Program-made: the position numbers and the translations under genes
Notes under the pieces: model-generated
The model's database searches: none
Seen by the model: only the letters and a program-made list of their open reading frames with translations
Told to the model about the DNA's origin: nothing
Shown: piece after piece, positions 8,554-14,737 of the stretch
Position numbering within the stretch: the stretch's first letter is position 1
Layout of the letters: every line of letters starts with the position of its first letter
Source of the DNA: Chara braunii
Taxonomy: Eukaryota > Streptophyta > Charophyceae > Charales > Characeae
Reading direction: 5' to 3'
DNA: 29,036 nucleotides
Assembly: GCA_003427395.1 (NCBI GenBank)
Contig: BFEA01000130.1
Location: 739,164-768,199 of the forward strand

Positions 8554-11008
8554 GCCCTCTATGCCATGTCGTGGTACAATGCTTCATGTGATGTTTGTGT
8601 GTGTGCGTTTGGCCCTCCATGGCATGTCATGGTACAAGGCTTCCTGCCACCATGACTCCAAAGAACTACTTAGGGAAACCTTTGAGATGTGATCTTCTGC
8701 GTGTGTAGAAAACCGTGACATCATTGTTCTAGTACTCAGCTTCCACACAGTTCGACGATCGATGAGAGGTCCTTACTTTTGCATTGTCATTTTGCATTCT
8801 CATGACATCATAATAGAAATAGCATCCTTGCAAAGGAGGCTGTGCTCATGAGATTGCTCGGGAGTCGTTCGTTACTCTCACAATCAAGGAGATCCCTGAC
8901 AGGGGGTGATTACTACGATCCGGCGATGGAAATTATGTTCGAGTATGGTTTGGTTCAACCGGAATGGGTGTGATTACTTCAAATAAAAGCAGCTTCACTG
9001 CCTGGTGGTTGAATATCAAAAGATTATCGCAATTCGGCACGACGGAAGGAAGTGCTGTTGAGCGTCCAATGGTGTTTTGGTCGGTGATTGCACCATTAGG
9101 CGCAAGGCTTCCGGGCGGGGGCTACACACTGCAGAGGGAGGAGGGTGCTCCTTGGGCACACACGTGCAGTAGCGAAGAAGTTCGTAAGTCCGAACTCAAT
9201 CATGTAAATGAATGCTACAGTTTACATGATCATCTTGAAGTCAGGAAGTGATTAGCTCCTGCATTGATGTAAGGCTGTAAGCATACCATATCCCACTATA
9301 CTAACATATGTTATCCCTTCAGCAAAAGGTCAGGCGATTAGTACAATTCAGCGATAAAAGTTCATAAAACTTTGCAGAAGGCCATATGGCATATACTAAG
9401 TCTTGACGTGGTTAGTTGGAAAGGAAGGCGTGGCCATGTATGGATCTCTGGGGGCCAACGAATATCGGTGCAAATGTTAGTGCATCGATGTTCGTCAATC
9501 TCAGGGAGTGGCGCGTTTGTGCTTTTGGTAAGAGTCAAAATTGGACTTGTTTCTAGATGCAGAAGAGCACCGGTGCGTTGGTGGGGTTGTACCTCTCTAT
9601 CCCTTGGGGGAATTAGGGGACATTGATCGTCCATGCAAAGCTCCTGTGCTTTACTATGAAACATTGAAACACGACCGGTAGGCCTTTTTTTTTTTTTTTT
9701 TCATGCAATGTCGGGGTCGACTGTGCTTTGATGGGGTTGTACCTCTCTATCCCTTGAGGGGATGAGGGGGGATTGATCGTCCATGCAAAGCTCATGTACT
9801 TTACTATGAACCACGGCCGGTAGTCCATCTTTTTTTTTTTTTTTTTTTTTTTTTTCAGGCAGTGTCCGGGACGACTGGCTAGCGGGAGTGATAGGAGCGT
9901 CTCCCTCTAGCAGTGTTGCCAGGTGCTCTGATCTACTGGTGGGGAGCGGCACCTGCTGGGAACCGGGCCCATTGTCCCTTAAATGAATATTGAAGACCAG
10001 AACATTCCGGGGCCATCACCCGGTTTTGGCTAAATCCAACAAGGCGGGCCGGACTAACATCGTGCTGCTGGCACACGCCAAGACCCATTCTTTGCTGTAG
10101 TCCATCTGGGTTATTGAGAGAGGTGAGACTTTTGTTCACGTGAACCATGCAAATATGCTGCATCATCAAACAACGGCAGTGGGGGTGTAGATTTGCATCC
10201 AACTGCGGGTAAGGAATTTGTAACATTGCACTGATCAAGCAAACAGAGAACTACCTAAGAGTAAGATGAGAGTGGTGGGTGCAACGCGTGGGGATCGACC
10301 GGCAAGCATCAGTACCATTGCAGGGGGGCAACAATGCTCCACGGTGTCCTCCTGAGTACATGGATCAGGCAAATACTTGCTGCCCGTGTCCTTCTATGTG
10401 ACCTCCTGTCAAAGCTCGGAGGAGTACAAAAAAAAAAGGGGCGTCCTTCGGGGACATCCGTGAAAACTGGAACGATACAGAGAGCGAAGATTAGCATGGT
10501 CCCTGTGCAAGGATGACACGTATGAATCGAGAAATGGTCCAAAAGAAAAGAAAAAAGAGGAGTAGAGTACAAGGAGAGTGGATGAACGTGCATAAAACAA
10601 ATGCAGCCATGATGTCATTGGGTAAGAAAAAATCGTCCTCAGATGCTGTAGGCTATTTACTATTTACGCTCAGCTGCTCATAGCTTCTCTGTGTGATGAA
10701 ATGGAAATGTATTATGCATTTGGTTATAGTAGTATAGTGTCTTTGCACATTGAATTTGAAGCCTGCAAGGTGAGCAAACCAGGTGGTGATGAGTCTGATG
10801 ACTCACTTTTTTTCGCACTGTTCGTGTCTTGTGTTTGCAGCTCTTGCGCTCATTTGTGTTTGCTGAGGTTCCCGATGCTGCCAATGGGCGACCTTTCCAT
10901 CTTGCTCCAGCTATTCCGGACTCCCCCACGTTGAATCTGACAGCGGATACAAGTTTCAGGGATGCGTGTCTTGCGAATTCCATGCTGGTGATGACCTGGG
11001 ACAGATAG
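1365..11008 (+). CDS. PUX7-like: UAS-UIM-UBX domain protein, PUX7/UBXN7-like (3' part, four exons)
   Basis: Spliced gene, joined as 1365-1508, 2019-2132, 3828-4271 and 10841-11008. All introns are GT-AG and all junctions are phase 0, giving 290 codons before TAG. Domains in order: the C-terminal half of a thioredoxin-like UAS domain (YDDTPEGRKVC, then the LPAVIVLDPQTG strand-turn), a linker, a ubiquitin-interacting motif (DEELQRAIAVSLE), a charged linker, and a UBX domain of about 82 residues split between the last two exons. Proteins with this layout act as adaptors that bring ubiquitinated substrates to the CDC48/p97 AAA-ATPase; that role is family knowledge and was not tested here. The UBX end resembles plant PUX proteins more than animal UBXN7: AIPDSP stands where many UBX domains have the FPR loop. 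The N-terminus is missing because the window starts inside the gene. No inactivating change is seen in these exons, so the gene is probably functional. Confidence 0.88.
1611..1778. repeat. Compound (GT)n(GA)n microsatellite
   Basis: About 18 GT units (1611-1647) pass straight into about 65 GA units (to 1778), inside the 510-nt intron 1509-2018. One N at 1702 suggests an assembler gap-fill mark, so the true length is uncertain. Confidence 0.97.
2019..2132 (+). CDS. PUX7-like: UBX gene exon b: end of UAS domain and basic linker
   Basis: Thirty-eight codons between the acceptor CCTTTCAG and the donor GTAAGG. The peptide begins DLVPFMDRGPLEK, the usual end of a UAS domain, and continues with a basic, possibly nuclear-localising stretch (HKRPRE). 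Both ends are in phase 0, matching its neighbours. Confidence 0.9.
2381..2700. repeat. Polypyrimidine tracts, CCTTCCTCC-type
   Basis: Two blocks (about 2381-2566 and 2641-2700) are almost pure C/T on the + strand, with imperfect TTCC/CTCC units. A mixed-sequence stretch (2567-2640) separates them. They lie in the intron 2133-3827. Long open frames on either strand here are by-products of the repeat. Confidence 0.9.
2701..2868 (-). mobile_element. Probable tRNA-derived SINE
   Basis: On the minus strand there is a good RNA polymerase III A box (TGGCTCAGTTGG, 2862-2851) and, about 30 nt on, a B box (GAGTTCGAACT, 2820-2810). These are followed by about 100 nt of non-tRNA sequence ending in a T-rich run (the complement of 2702-2710). 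The length near 170 bp, tRNA-like head and T-rich end fit plant SINEs. The T-arm does not pair well, so this is not an intact tRNA. It sits between polypyrimidine tracts, which hides any target-site duplication. Confidence 0.6.
2871..3165. repeat. CCTTCCTCC-type polypyrimidine minisatellite
   Basis: Nearly pure C/T for more than 160 bp (2877-3040), with an 8-bp CTCCCTTC unit repeated many times, then a looser C/T-rich stretch to about 3165. The rest of this intron (3166-3827) shows nothing I can name except an AATAAA-like string near 3638. Confidence 0.9.
3828..4271 (+). CDS. PUX7-like: UBX gene exon c: UIM, linker and first third of UBX domain
   Basis: One hundred and forty-eight codons between the acceptor TGGAACAG and the donor GTGAGC. 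A ubiquitin-interacting motif lies at 3861-3908 (DEELQRAIAVSLEA, with the conserved acidic patch, Ala and Ser). A Glu/Arg/Gly-rich, probably disordered linker follows. The UBX domain starts about 4191 (CRIALRFPDGRRGQRRF) and breaks at the donor after SVK. An alternative acceptor 16 nt downstream (GACGCAG) would break the frame, so 3828 is preferred. Confidence 0.88.
4325..4348 (+). repeat. G-run (11 G, AGA, 9 G) near the intron start
   Basis: An uninterrupted run of 11 G, then AGA, then 9 G on the transcribed strand, about 50 nt inside the large intron. It could fold as a G-quadruplex in DNA or pre-mRNA. Homopolymer length is a common sequencing error. Confidence 0.85.
4786..5012. repeat. 121-bp repeat family, two tandem copies
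   Basis: The shared block GAGACCCTAGGGGGGT occurs at 4821 and 4942, a 121-nt period. Around it both copies carry TCACAGGNTTGTCCTAC before and GATTCCGAG(C/T)ACCCC after. A third copy lies at 7993-8155. The intervening piece (GATTTCCGGGGATGAAAAA) also recurs there. Confidence 0.85.
5014..5136 (-). repeat. Dispersed retroposon-like repeat, copy 2, with poly(A) on minus strand
   Basis: Positions about 5036-5093 match copy 1 and copy 3. Poly(T) runs flank it near 5015-5028 and 5120-5135, so on the minus strand the unit is followed by poly(A). This fits a short retroposon, but no tRNA or 7SL head is clear. Confidence 0.5.
5228..5367. repeat. 80-bp tandem duplication
   Basis: Positions 5228-5296 and 5308-5367 share TGAAAAAGACTAT at the start and TTGTTCTCGCCACCT at the end, with a period of 80 nt and scattered differences. 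Confidence 0.8.
5431..5461. repeat. 31-bp dispersed motif, copy 1 of 3
   Basis: This motif (core GCCGACCTCC, then CACCACATAGTTC) recurs at 6402-6432 and 6506-6536. One + frame of each copy reads ADLLHHIV, so it may be a relic of repeated coding sequence. Confidence 0.7.
5993..6046. repeat. Perfect 27-bp tandem duplication
   Basis: Two identical 27-bp copies (5993-6019 and 6020-6046) with core CCTATTACATGCCCACAACC. The surrounding 5650-6590 is C-rich and low in G on the + strand; I recognise no gene in it. Confidence 0.95.
6402..6536. repeat. 31-bp dispersed motif, copies 2 and 3
   Basis: Copies at 6402-6432 and 6506-6536, matching 5431-5461 with one to three differences. Around them the + frame reads RADLLHHIVL then a stop, and RQADLLHHIVREME, compared with RRADLLHHIVRQMK at the first copy. 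Confidence 0.7.
6590..7140. other. AT-rich island of unknown origin
   Basis: About 550 bp of clearly AT-rich sequence between C-rich flanks. It has a 79-codon + frame (6876-7115, beginning MKLQQSGTFLKLK) that I do not recognise, and ends with three TAATTAC-type units (about 7104-7127). The abrupt change in base composition suggests an inserted piece. Confidence 0.6.
7142..7195 (-). repeat. tRNA-like sequence, possible SINE head
   Basis: The minus strand carries an A-box-like TAGCTCATAGGG (7188-7177) and a B-box-like GGTTCGCTCC (7151-7142). Between them is an anticodon-arm-like hairpin, TCATGG / CCATGA with a 6-nt loop. The T stem does not pair well, so this is a degenerate tRNA or tRNA-derived retroposon head rather than a working tRNA. 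The AT-rich island lies directly downstream on this strand. Confidence 0.4.
7197..7465 (+). pseudogene. Open frame without start, possible coding relic
   Basis: The + frame is open for about 88 codons after TGA at 7194-7196 and stops at TGA 7463-7465, with no ATG at its start. The predicted peptide includes YLFPLKPYPIVFREGEKP and LLAKLIGRSPQEVQAF, which look protein-like rather than low-complexity. I do not recognise the family. It lies inside the UBX intron and may be a worn transposon fragment. Confidence 0.25.
7929..7958. repeat. Perfect 12-bp inverted repeat with 6-nt spacer
   Basis: GGGCGCAGCGCT (7929-7940), spacer CCCGGT, then its exact reverse complement (7947-7958). The flanking bases do not pair. 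It could form a very stable GC-rich hairpin. No poly(T) follows, so it is not a classic terminator. Confidence 0.95.
7993..8155. repeat. 121-bp repeat family, copy 3
   Basis: GTCCTACGAGACCCTAGGGG and CTGGGGTGTGTGCA at 8040-8080 match the tandem pair at 4786-5012. Flanking partial units on both sides carry the TTCC-GG-A-AAAA piece, so this was probably also a tandem run. Confidence 0.85.
8445..8551. repeat. (GT)n microsatellite with one N
   Basis: About 50 GT units, broken at 8495 by an N followed by TTT. The N probably marks a short closed assembly gap. Confidence 0.97.
8549..8643. repeat. 58-bp tandem duplication next to (GT)n
   Basis: GTTTGGCCCTC(T/C)ATG begins at 8549 and again at 8607, and both copies continue with GCCATGTC/GGCATGTCA and TGGTACAA. 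The (GT)n run is part of the repeat edge. Confidence 0.8.
9583..9855 (-). mobile_element. Tandem poly(A)-tailed retroposon units on the minus strand
   Basis: Two copies with a 150-bp period start at 9583 and 9733 (shared GGGGTTGTACCTCTCTATCC and TGATCGTCCATGCAAAGCTC). Poly(T) runs of 17 (9685-9701) and 26 (9830-9855) follow them on the + strand. On the minus strand, bodies are therefore separated by poly(A). The bases just before each tail also match (GTCG(A/T)CCC-GACA-TGC-TG), so the tails occupy homologous positions. Confidence 0.65.
9856..9990 (-). repeat. Dispersed retroposon-like repeat, copy 3
   Basis: Positions about 9921-9981 match copies 1 and 2. On the minus strand the unit runs into the 26-nt poly(A) at 9855-9830, which is the clearest evidence that this family is poly(A)-tailed. 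Confidence 0.55.
10419..10564. repeat. 8-bp direct repeats flanking the U6 retrocopy (probable target-site duplication)
   Basis: GAGGAGTA occurs at 10419-10426 and 10557-10564. The first is followed by C, ten A and GGGGC before the U6 body; the second comes directly after the A-rich tail. This is the layout expected for target-primed reverse transcription. Confidence 0.55.
10443..10544 (+). pseudogene. U6 spliceosomal snRNA retropseudogene
   Basis: The sequence matches U6 snRNA almost end to end: the 5' stem-loop (TCCTTCGGGGACATCC), TGGAACGATACAGAGA, GATTAGCATGG, CAAGGATGACACG and ATCGAGAAATGGTCC. Four extra bases (GCGA) follow the ACAGAGA box, directly beside the 5' splice-site pairing element, where changes are very unlikely to be tolerated. 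There is no oligo-T terminator; an A-rich tail (AAAAGAAAAGAAAAAA) follows instead. I see no TATA box or upstream sequence element in the 60 nt before it. It lies in sense orientation in the last UBX intron. A dead retrocopy is much more likely than a working gene. Confidence 0.85.
10841..11008 (+). CDS. PUX7-like: UBX gene exon d: C-terminal two thirds of UBX domain and stop
   Basis: Fifty-five codons and TAG after the acceptor GTTTGCAG. The peptide LLRSFVFAE, then RPFHLAPAIP, then ANSMLVMTWDR is the plant-type UBX core and end. Without this exon the UBX domain of exon c would be truncated, which supports splicing over the 6.6-kb intron. Confidence 0.88.
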   Translation, partial: LLRSFVFAEVPDAANGRPFHLAPAIPDSPTLNLTADTSFRDACLANSMLVMTWDR

Positions 11009-11067
11009 AGTATTAAGAGCTATGCAGAATCGGAGATAATCACCTGTATCTATCGAGGGCTGGTGCT

Positions 11068-11780
11068 GACCTTCATCTGTACAGCGGCGTTGGACTTAAC
11101 GTGAATCACCACGGGGATGGACATACCGTGCAGGTAGCCAGGGTCCACCTGACCTGTGTATGTACAGGGTTGGACCTAAACGGCCCCTGTACAGCGGCGT
11201 TGGACCTAACGTGAACCACTACAGGGATGGACATACCGTGCAGGTAGACAGGGTTGACCTGACCTGTGTATGTACAGGGTTGGACCTAAACGGCACCTGT
11301 ACAGCGGCGTTGGACCTAATGTGAATCACTACAGGTATGATATACCATGCAGGTAAACAGGGTTCACCTGACCTGTGTATGTACAGGGTTGGACCTAACC
11401 GGCATTTACACAGGGTGGGACCTCACCCGGGTCTACACAGGCTTGGACTTGAGCTTTGTCTGCATATCGCCGAACCTAACCTCCATCTGCACAGCGTCTA
11501 CACAGCTGTGGACCTCCCCTGGGTCTGCACAGTGTTGGACCACCTACCCTGGGTTTACACAGGGGTTGACTTTACCTGGGGCTGCACAGGAACTGCACGG
11601 GGTTGGACCTAACTTGAGTCTGCAAAAGGGTCAGACATAACCTGCATCCACACAGGGTTGGGCTTAACCTTGTGCTATGCAGTGTTGGACCACCTGACCT
11701 AACCTGCATCCATACACAGGGTTAGACCTAACCTGGAGCTATGGAATGTTGGACGTACCTAACCGGAGTCTAGGTATCAT
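11068..11780. repeat. Hierarchical minisatellite: about 27-bp units in 110-bp higher-order repeats
   Basis: ACAGCGGCGTTGGAC recurs at 11081, 11191 and 11301, an exact 110-nt period, each block holding four subunits of about 27 bp (ACAGGGTTGGACCTAAC-like). From about 11400 to 11780 the array continues as diverged single subunits (ACAGGGTTGGACCT, ACAGTGTTGGACCA and similar). It begins 60 bp after the UBX stop codon and would lie in or near the 3' UTR. Confidence 0.92.
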
Positions 11781-11938
11781 GCAGCGACACTCCATGGTTG
11801 CTTGGTGCCAACAGGGGCACAGGATAGACTGCTAGATGATTACCCCTGGTTTGAGGAAATGCCTGCAAAGTCGCAGCTGCAGACTGAGACAGAGACCTGG
11901 TCCCCCTCACATCTTTTCTCAGCTGCATCATAGTTAAC

Positions 11939-12060
11939 CTGATAGAATCGGTGAATAATCAAGTCATAATCGTCTTCCACTGTGCACTCTGAAGGGAAAT
12001 AATACCGCCCTTGAAATGGGGGATCATCCAAATCAATCAGGTATTCACTTTCTTCGTTCT
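11939..12060 (-). CDS. Possible exon of an unidentified gene, next to the gap
   Basis: The minus strand has an open, protein-like frame reading EYLIDLDDPPFQGRYYFPSE and then CTVEDDYDLIIHRFYQ, followed at 11938 by a good splice donor (CAG then GTTAAC). The 5' end is unclear because the frame runs into the (GA)n tract beside the assembly gap. The acidic, aromatic-rich peptide is not low-complexity and does not resemble the neighbouring retrotransposon. I do not recognise the family. It could be an exon of a minus-strand gene continuing into the gap, or a fragment carried by a transposon. Confidence 0.35.
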
Positions 12061-12081
12061 TTCCGTATTTGTTCCTCCTTG

Positions 12082-12082
12082 C

Positions 12083-12172
<90 letters not shown>
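12082..12172. repeat. (CT)n microsatellite running into the gap
   Basis: About 45 CT units with one TTT interruption near 12094-12096, ending exactly where the Ns start. Confidence 0.97.
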
Positions 12173-12982
12173 NNNNNNNNNNNNNNNNNNNNNNNNNNNN
12201 NNNNNNNNNNNNNNNNNNNNNNNNNNNNNNNNNNNNNNNNNNNNNNNNNNNNNNNNNNNNNNNNNNNNNNNNNNNNNNNNNNNNNNNNNNNNNNNNNNNN
12301 NNNNNNNNNNNNNNNNNNNNNNNNNNNNNNNNNNNNNNNNNNNNNNNNNNNNNNNNNNNNNNNNNNNNNNNNNNNNNNNNNNNNNNNNNNNNNNNNNNNN
12401 NNNNNNNNNNNNNNNNNNNNNNNNNNNNNNNNNNNNNNNNNNNNNNNNNNNNNNNNNNNNNNNNNNNNNNNNNNNNNNNNNNNNNNNNNNNNNNNNNNNN
12501 NNNNNNNNNNNNNNNNNNNNNNNNNNNNNNNNNNNNNNNNNNNNNNNNNNNNNNNNNNNNNNNNNNNNNNNNNNNNNNNNNNNNNNNNNNNNNNNNNNNN
12601 NNNNNNNNNNNNNNNNNNNNNNNNNNNNNNNNNNNNNNNNNNNNNNNNNNNNNNNNNNNNNNNNNNNNNNNNNNNNNNNNNNNNNNNNNNNNNNNNNNNN
12701 NNNNNNNNNNNNNNNNNNNNNNNNNNNNNNNNNNNNNNNNNNNNNNNNNNNNNNNNNNNNNNNNNNNNNNNNNNNNNNNNNNNNNNNNNNNNNNNNNNNN
12801 NNNNNNNNNNNNNNNNNNNNNNNNNNNNNNNNNNNNNNNNNNNNNNNNNNNNNNNNNNNNNNNNNNNNNNNNNNNNNNNNNNNNNNNNNNNNNNNNNNNN
12901 NNNNNNNNNNNNNNNNNNNNNNNNNNNNNNNNNNNNNNNNNNNNNNNNNNNNNNNNNNNNNNNNNNNNNNNNNNNNNNNNNN
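12173..12982. other. Assembly gap, 810 N
   Basis: An unbroken run of N. Frames reported across it have no meaning. It hides the outer end of the left LTR (expected near 12742 if both LTRs are equally long and the gap is sized correctly) and any target-site duplication. Confidence 1.
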
Positions 12983-13891
12983 CCCTGCAGATTGTCTCCC
13001 AGTCATCAATATGGTCATAACTCATCAGCGCCACCTCCGCAGTTCACAACCAACTCAGGTAAGTGTCTCCTATAGCCAAACCTTGAATGAACACTCTATA
13101 TCTCAGTCCCTTCCTCTGTCGATGCATACACATTCTCTACTCATGAGGATCTACTCTGAATACTACTCATAGCTACATACTAACCCTCTACTACTAATGC
13201 TAACGCGCTGGGCAGCTATGGCTGCATCACTTCCAGCGTACGGGCTTCTTCCTGCATTCAGCCCATCTTCTACCTCCAGTGCTGCTACTACTGACTAACG
13301 CACAAGTGCACCAGCACTTCCACGCATTCAAGCCAGTGGAGATCTGGCGAGGAATGAGGCTGGCAGCTTTCTTTATAGTGCTGGCCACTCCTCGCCGGGT
13401 CTGCATTGGCTCAATTCAGCCTGTCCTTTGTCCCAGACCCTGCATTGCATGTGTCCCAGTATAGTCCCAATGAGGTTCGACTGCTGCTGGGGCCTCTCGG
13501 CCTAGATTTGGACTTCAAAGTCTGGATCTGGACTGACCCCTTGACTTAGACCAGAACTGGGACTGTGCCTATTGACTTTACTTTCGGACAGGCACAACTC
13601 TAAAAGAACAGACACATTCCTTTGCACGAACAGGTACACTGTTTGCACGTACAGACACACTCTTACCCGAACAGACATGACATACACATCTCCTGGTGAA
13701 CAGGTAGGTCTTTTGACAATGCCCTTTGCCTTAGATTTAGATGTGCTTGTTGATAGAGAACTTGACCTTTGACCTGCTTTCACGTTTCTGAGCCCTGGCG
13801 AGATACCTTTCCACAATGCTTTACTTTTACAAGGCCCGTGCTGCTTTACTATTACAAGGCCTGAGGCCCATATCGGGTAAAGGCCCTTTTA
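12983..13891 (-). repeat. 3' LTR of the chromovirus (outer part missing in gap)
   Basis: Matches 20945-21853 base for base except at 13795, 13798, 13821, 13869 and 13874. The match ends at 13891, where the minus strand reads TAAAAGGGCC in both LTRs. About 240 outer bases are hidden in the gap. Confidence 0.93.
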
Positions 13892-13929
13892 CTCTCGCTG
13901 GCCTAAATTCGAAGTCCTATGAGAATCAC
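13892..13929 (-). promoter_or_regulatory. Polypurine tract region before the 3' LTR
   Basis: Between the integrase stop and the LTR the minus strand ends AGCGAGAG and then TAAAAGGG at the LTR edge. This purine-rich junction is where plus-strand priming is expected. The exact tract is short and uncertain. Confidence 0.4.
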
Positions 13930-14721
13930 TTACCTATCACGGATATGAATTCCTCTCTTTGCGCTTTCGTATGCAGACACAATATGCGGTGCAGAATCTA
14001 ACAGTTCTTCTCTTGTAAACCAGCGATCTTCACTAGAATCCTGGTATGCAAACCTCACCTTATACTGCCGTTGTGGTCTGCCTCTACGTCCTGTGTGGTA
14101 AGTACTTTCTGCAACAATTTTATCTACGTCATACTTCCCATCCATACCTGGAGGTATCGCTGATCGGCAACTTGGGAAGAGCTCATTCGTTACACAAGGT
14201 AAGAGCTTGGACGCATGGAACACTGGATATGTACGTAGATGAGGAGGAATCTCAATGAGATACGAAGGACCATCCACATCTCCAATTATGTCTAGAACCT
14301 GCCAAGGTCCTCTGTAGGTGGGTAAAAGCTTTTGAGAGATGTTCTCTTTAGGAGCAAACTCTTTAGATTTTACCCAAACCAAATCTCCTACAGCAAATTG
14401 AGACGGGCGTCTATGCTTATTTGCTTGTTCAATCATCTGATGCTGGGCTTTGAGTATGTTTTCTTTTACCTTCTCAATGTCCTTTTCATATTGGACTGCA
14501 AATTCACTAGTTCCTAGAGGAAGCTTATGGACTTGATCCGGGTTCAACCGATCAATGGGTCTGCGTGGACGCCATCCCAGATGTAACTCCATAGGAGTCT
14601 TACATGTAGATAGATGTACAGAGTTATTATAGGCACTGGCAACTTTAGGCAGATGTTCATCCCAGTCAATCTGATCGGGATGAATGTACATGCGCAAAGT
14701 TTGCTGCAATATCTTATTCAT
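13930..14721 (-). pseudogene. Integrase C-terminal part with GPF/Y module and chromodomain
   Basis: 264 codons including the stop. After the catalytic Glu region (GQTEQ, just upstream of MNKILQQ) come the integrase core end (TPMELHLGWRPRRP, residues 42-55), the GPF/Y-like module (LLPTYRGPWQVLD, about 132-144, and YPVFHASKLLP, 165-175) and a chromodomain (about 197-252; YDVDKIVAES, then RQYKVRFAYQ, then EDRWFTREEL). Chromodomains of this class are thought to steer integration to marked heterochromatin. The frame is shifted relative to the integrase core upstream, with the break near 14735, so no single protein is made from this copy. Confidence 0.88.
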
Positions 14722-14737
14722 CTGCTCAGTCTGACCA

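Larger units (their letters stand above)
4272..10840 (+). other. 6569-nt intron splitting the UBX domain
   Basis: The donor GTGAGC follows exon c and the acceptor GTTTGCAG precedes the last exon. Both sides are phase 0, and together they make one complete UBX domain. The intron is a patchwork of repeats listed separately. The stretches 4350-4780, 8650-9560 and 9990-10410 hold nothing I can identify. Confidence 0.85.

Noticed and set aside
10443-10544. Functional U6 gene
   Set aside because: Insertion by the ACAGAGA box, A-rich tail instead of T-run terminator, and no visible promoter elements.
11081-11400. CRISPR-like periodic repeats
   Set aside because: Subunits are contiguous and degenerate with no unique spacers; it is a minisatellite in a eukaryotic genome.
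11840-13075. Frames of 330-390 codons across the gap
   Set aside because: Made of N and dinucleotide repeats; only the end at 11939-12060 has real sequence worth noting.
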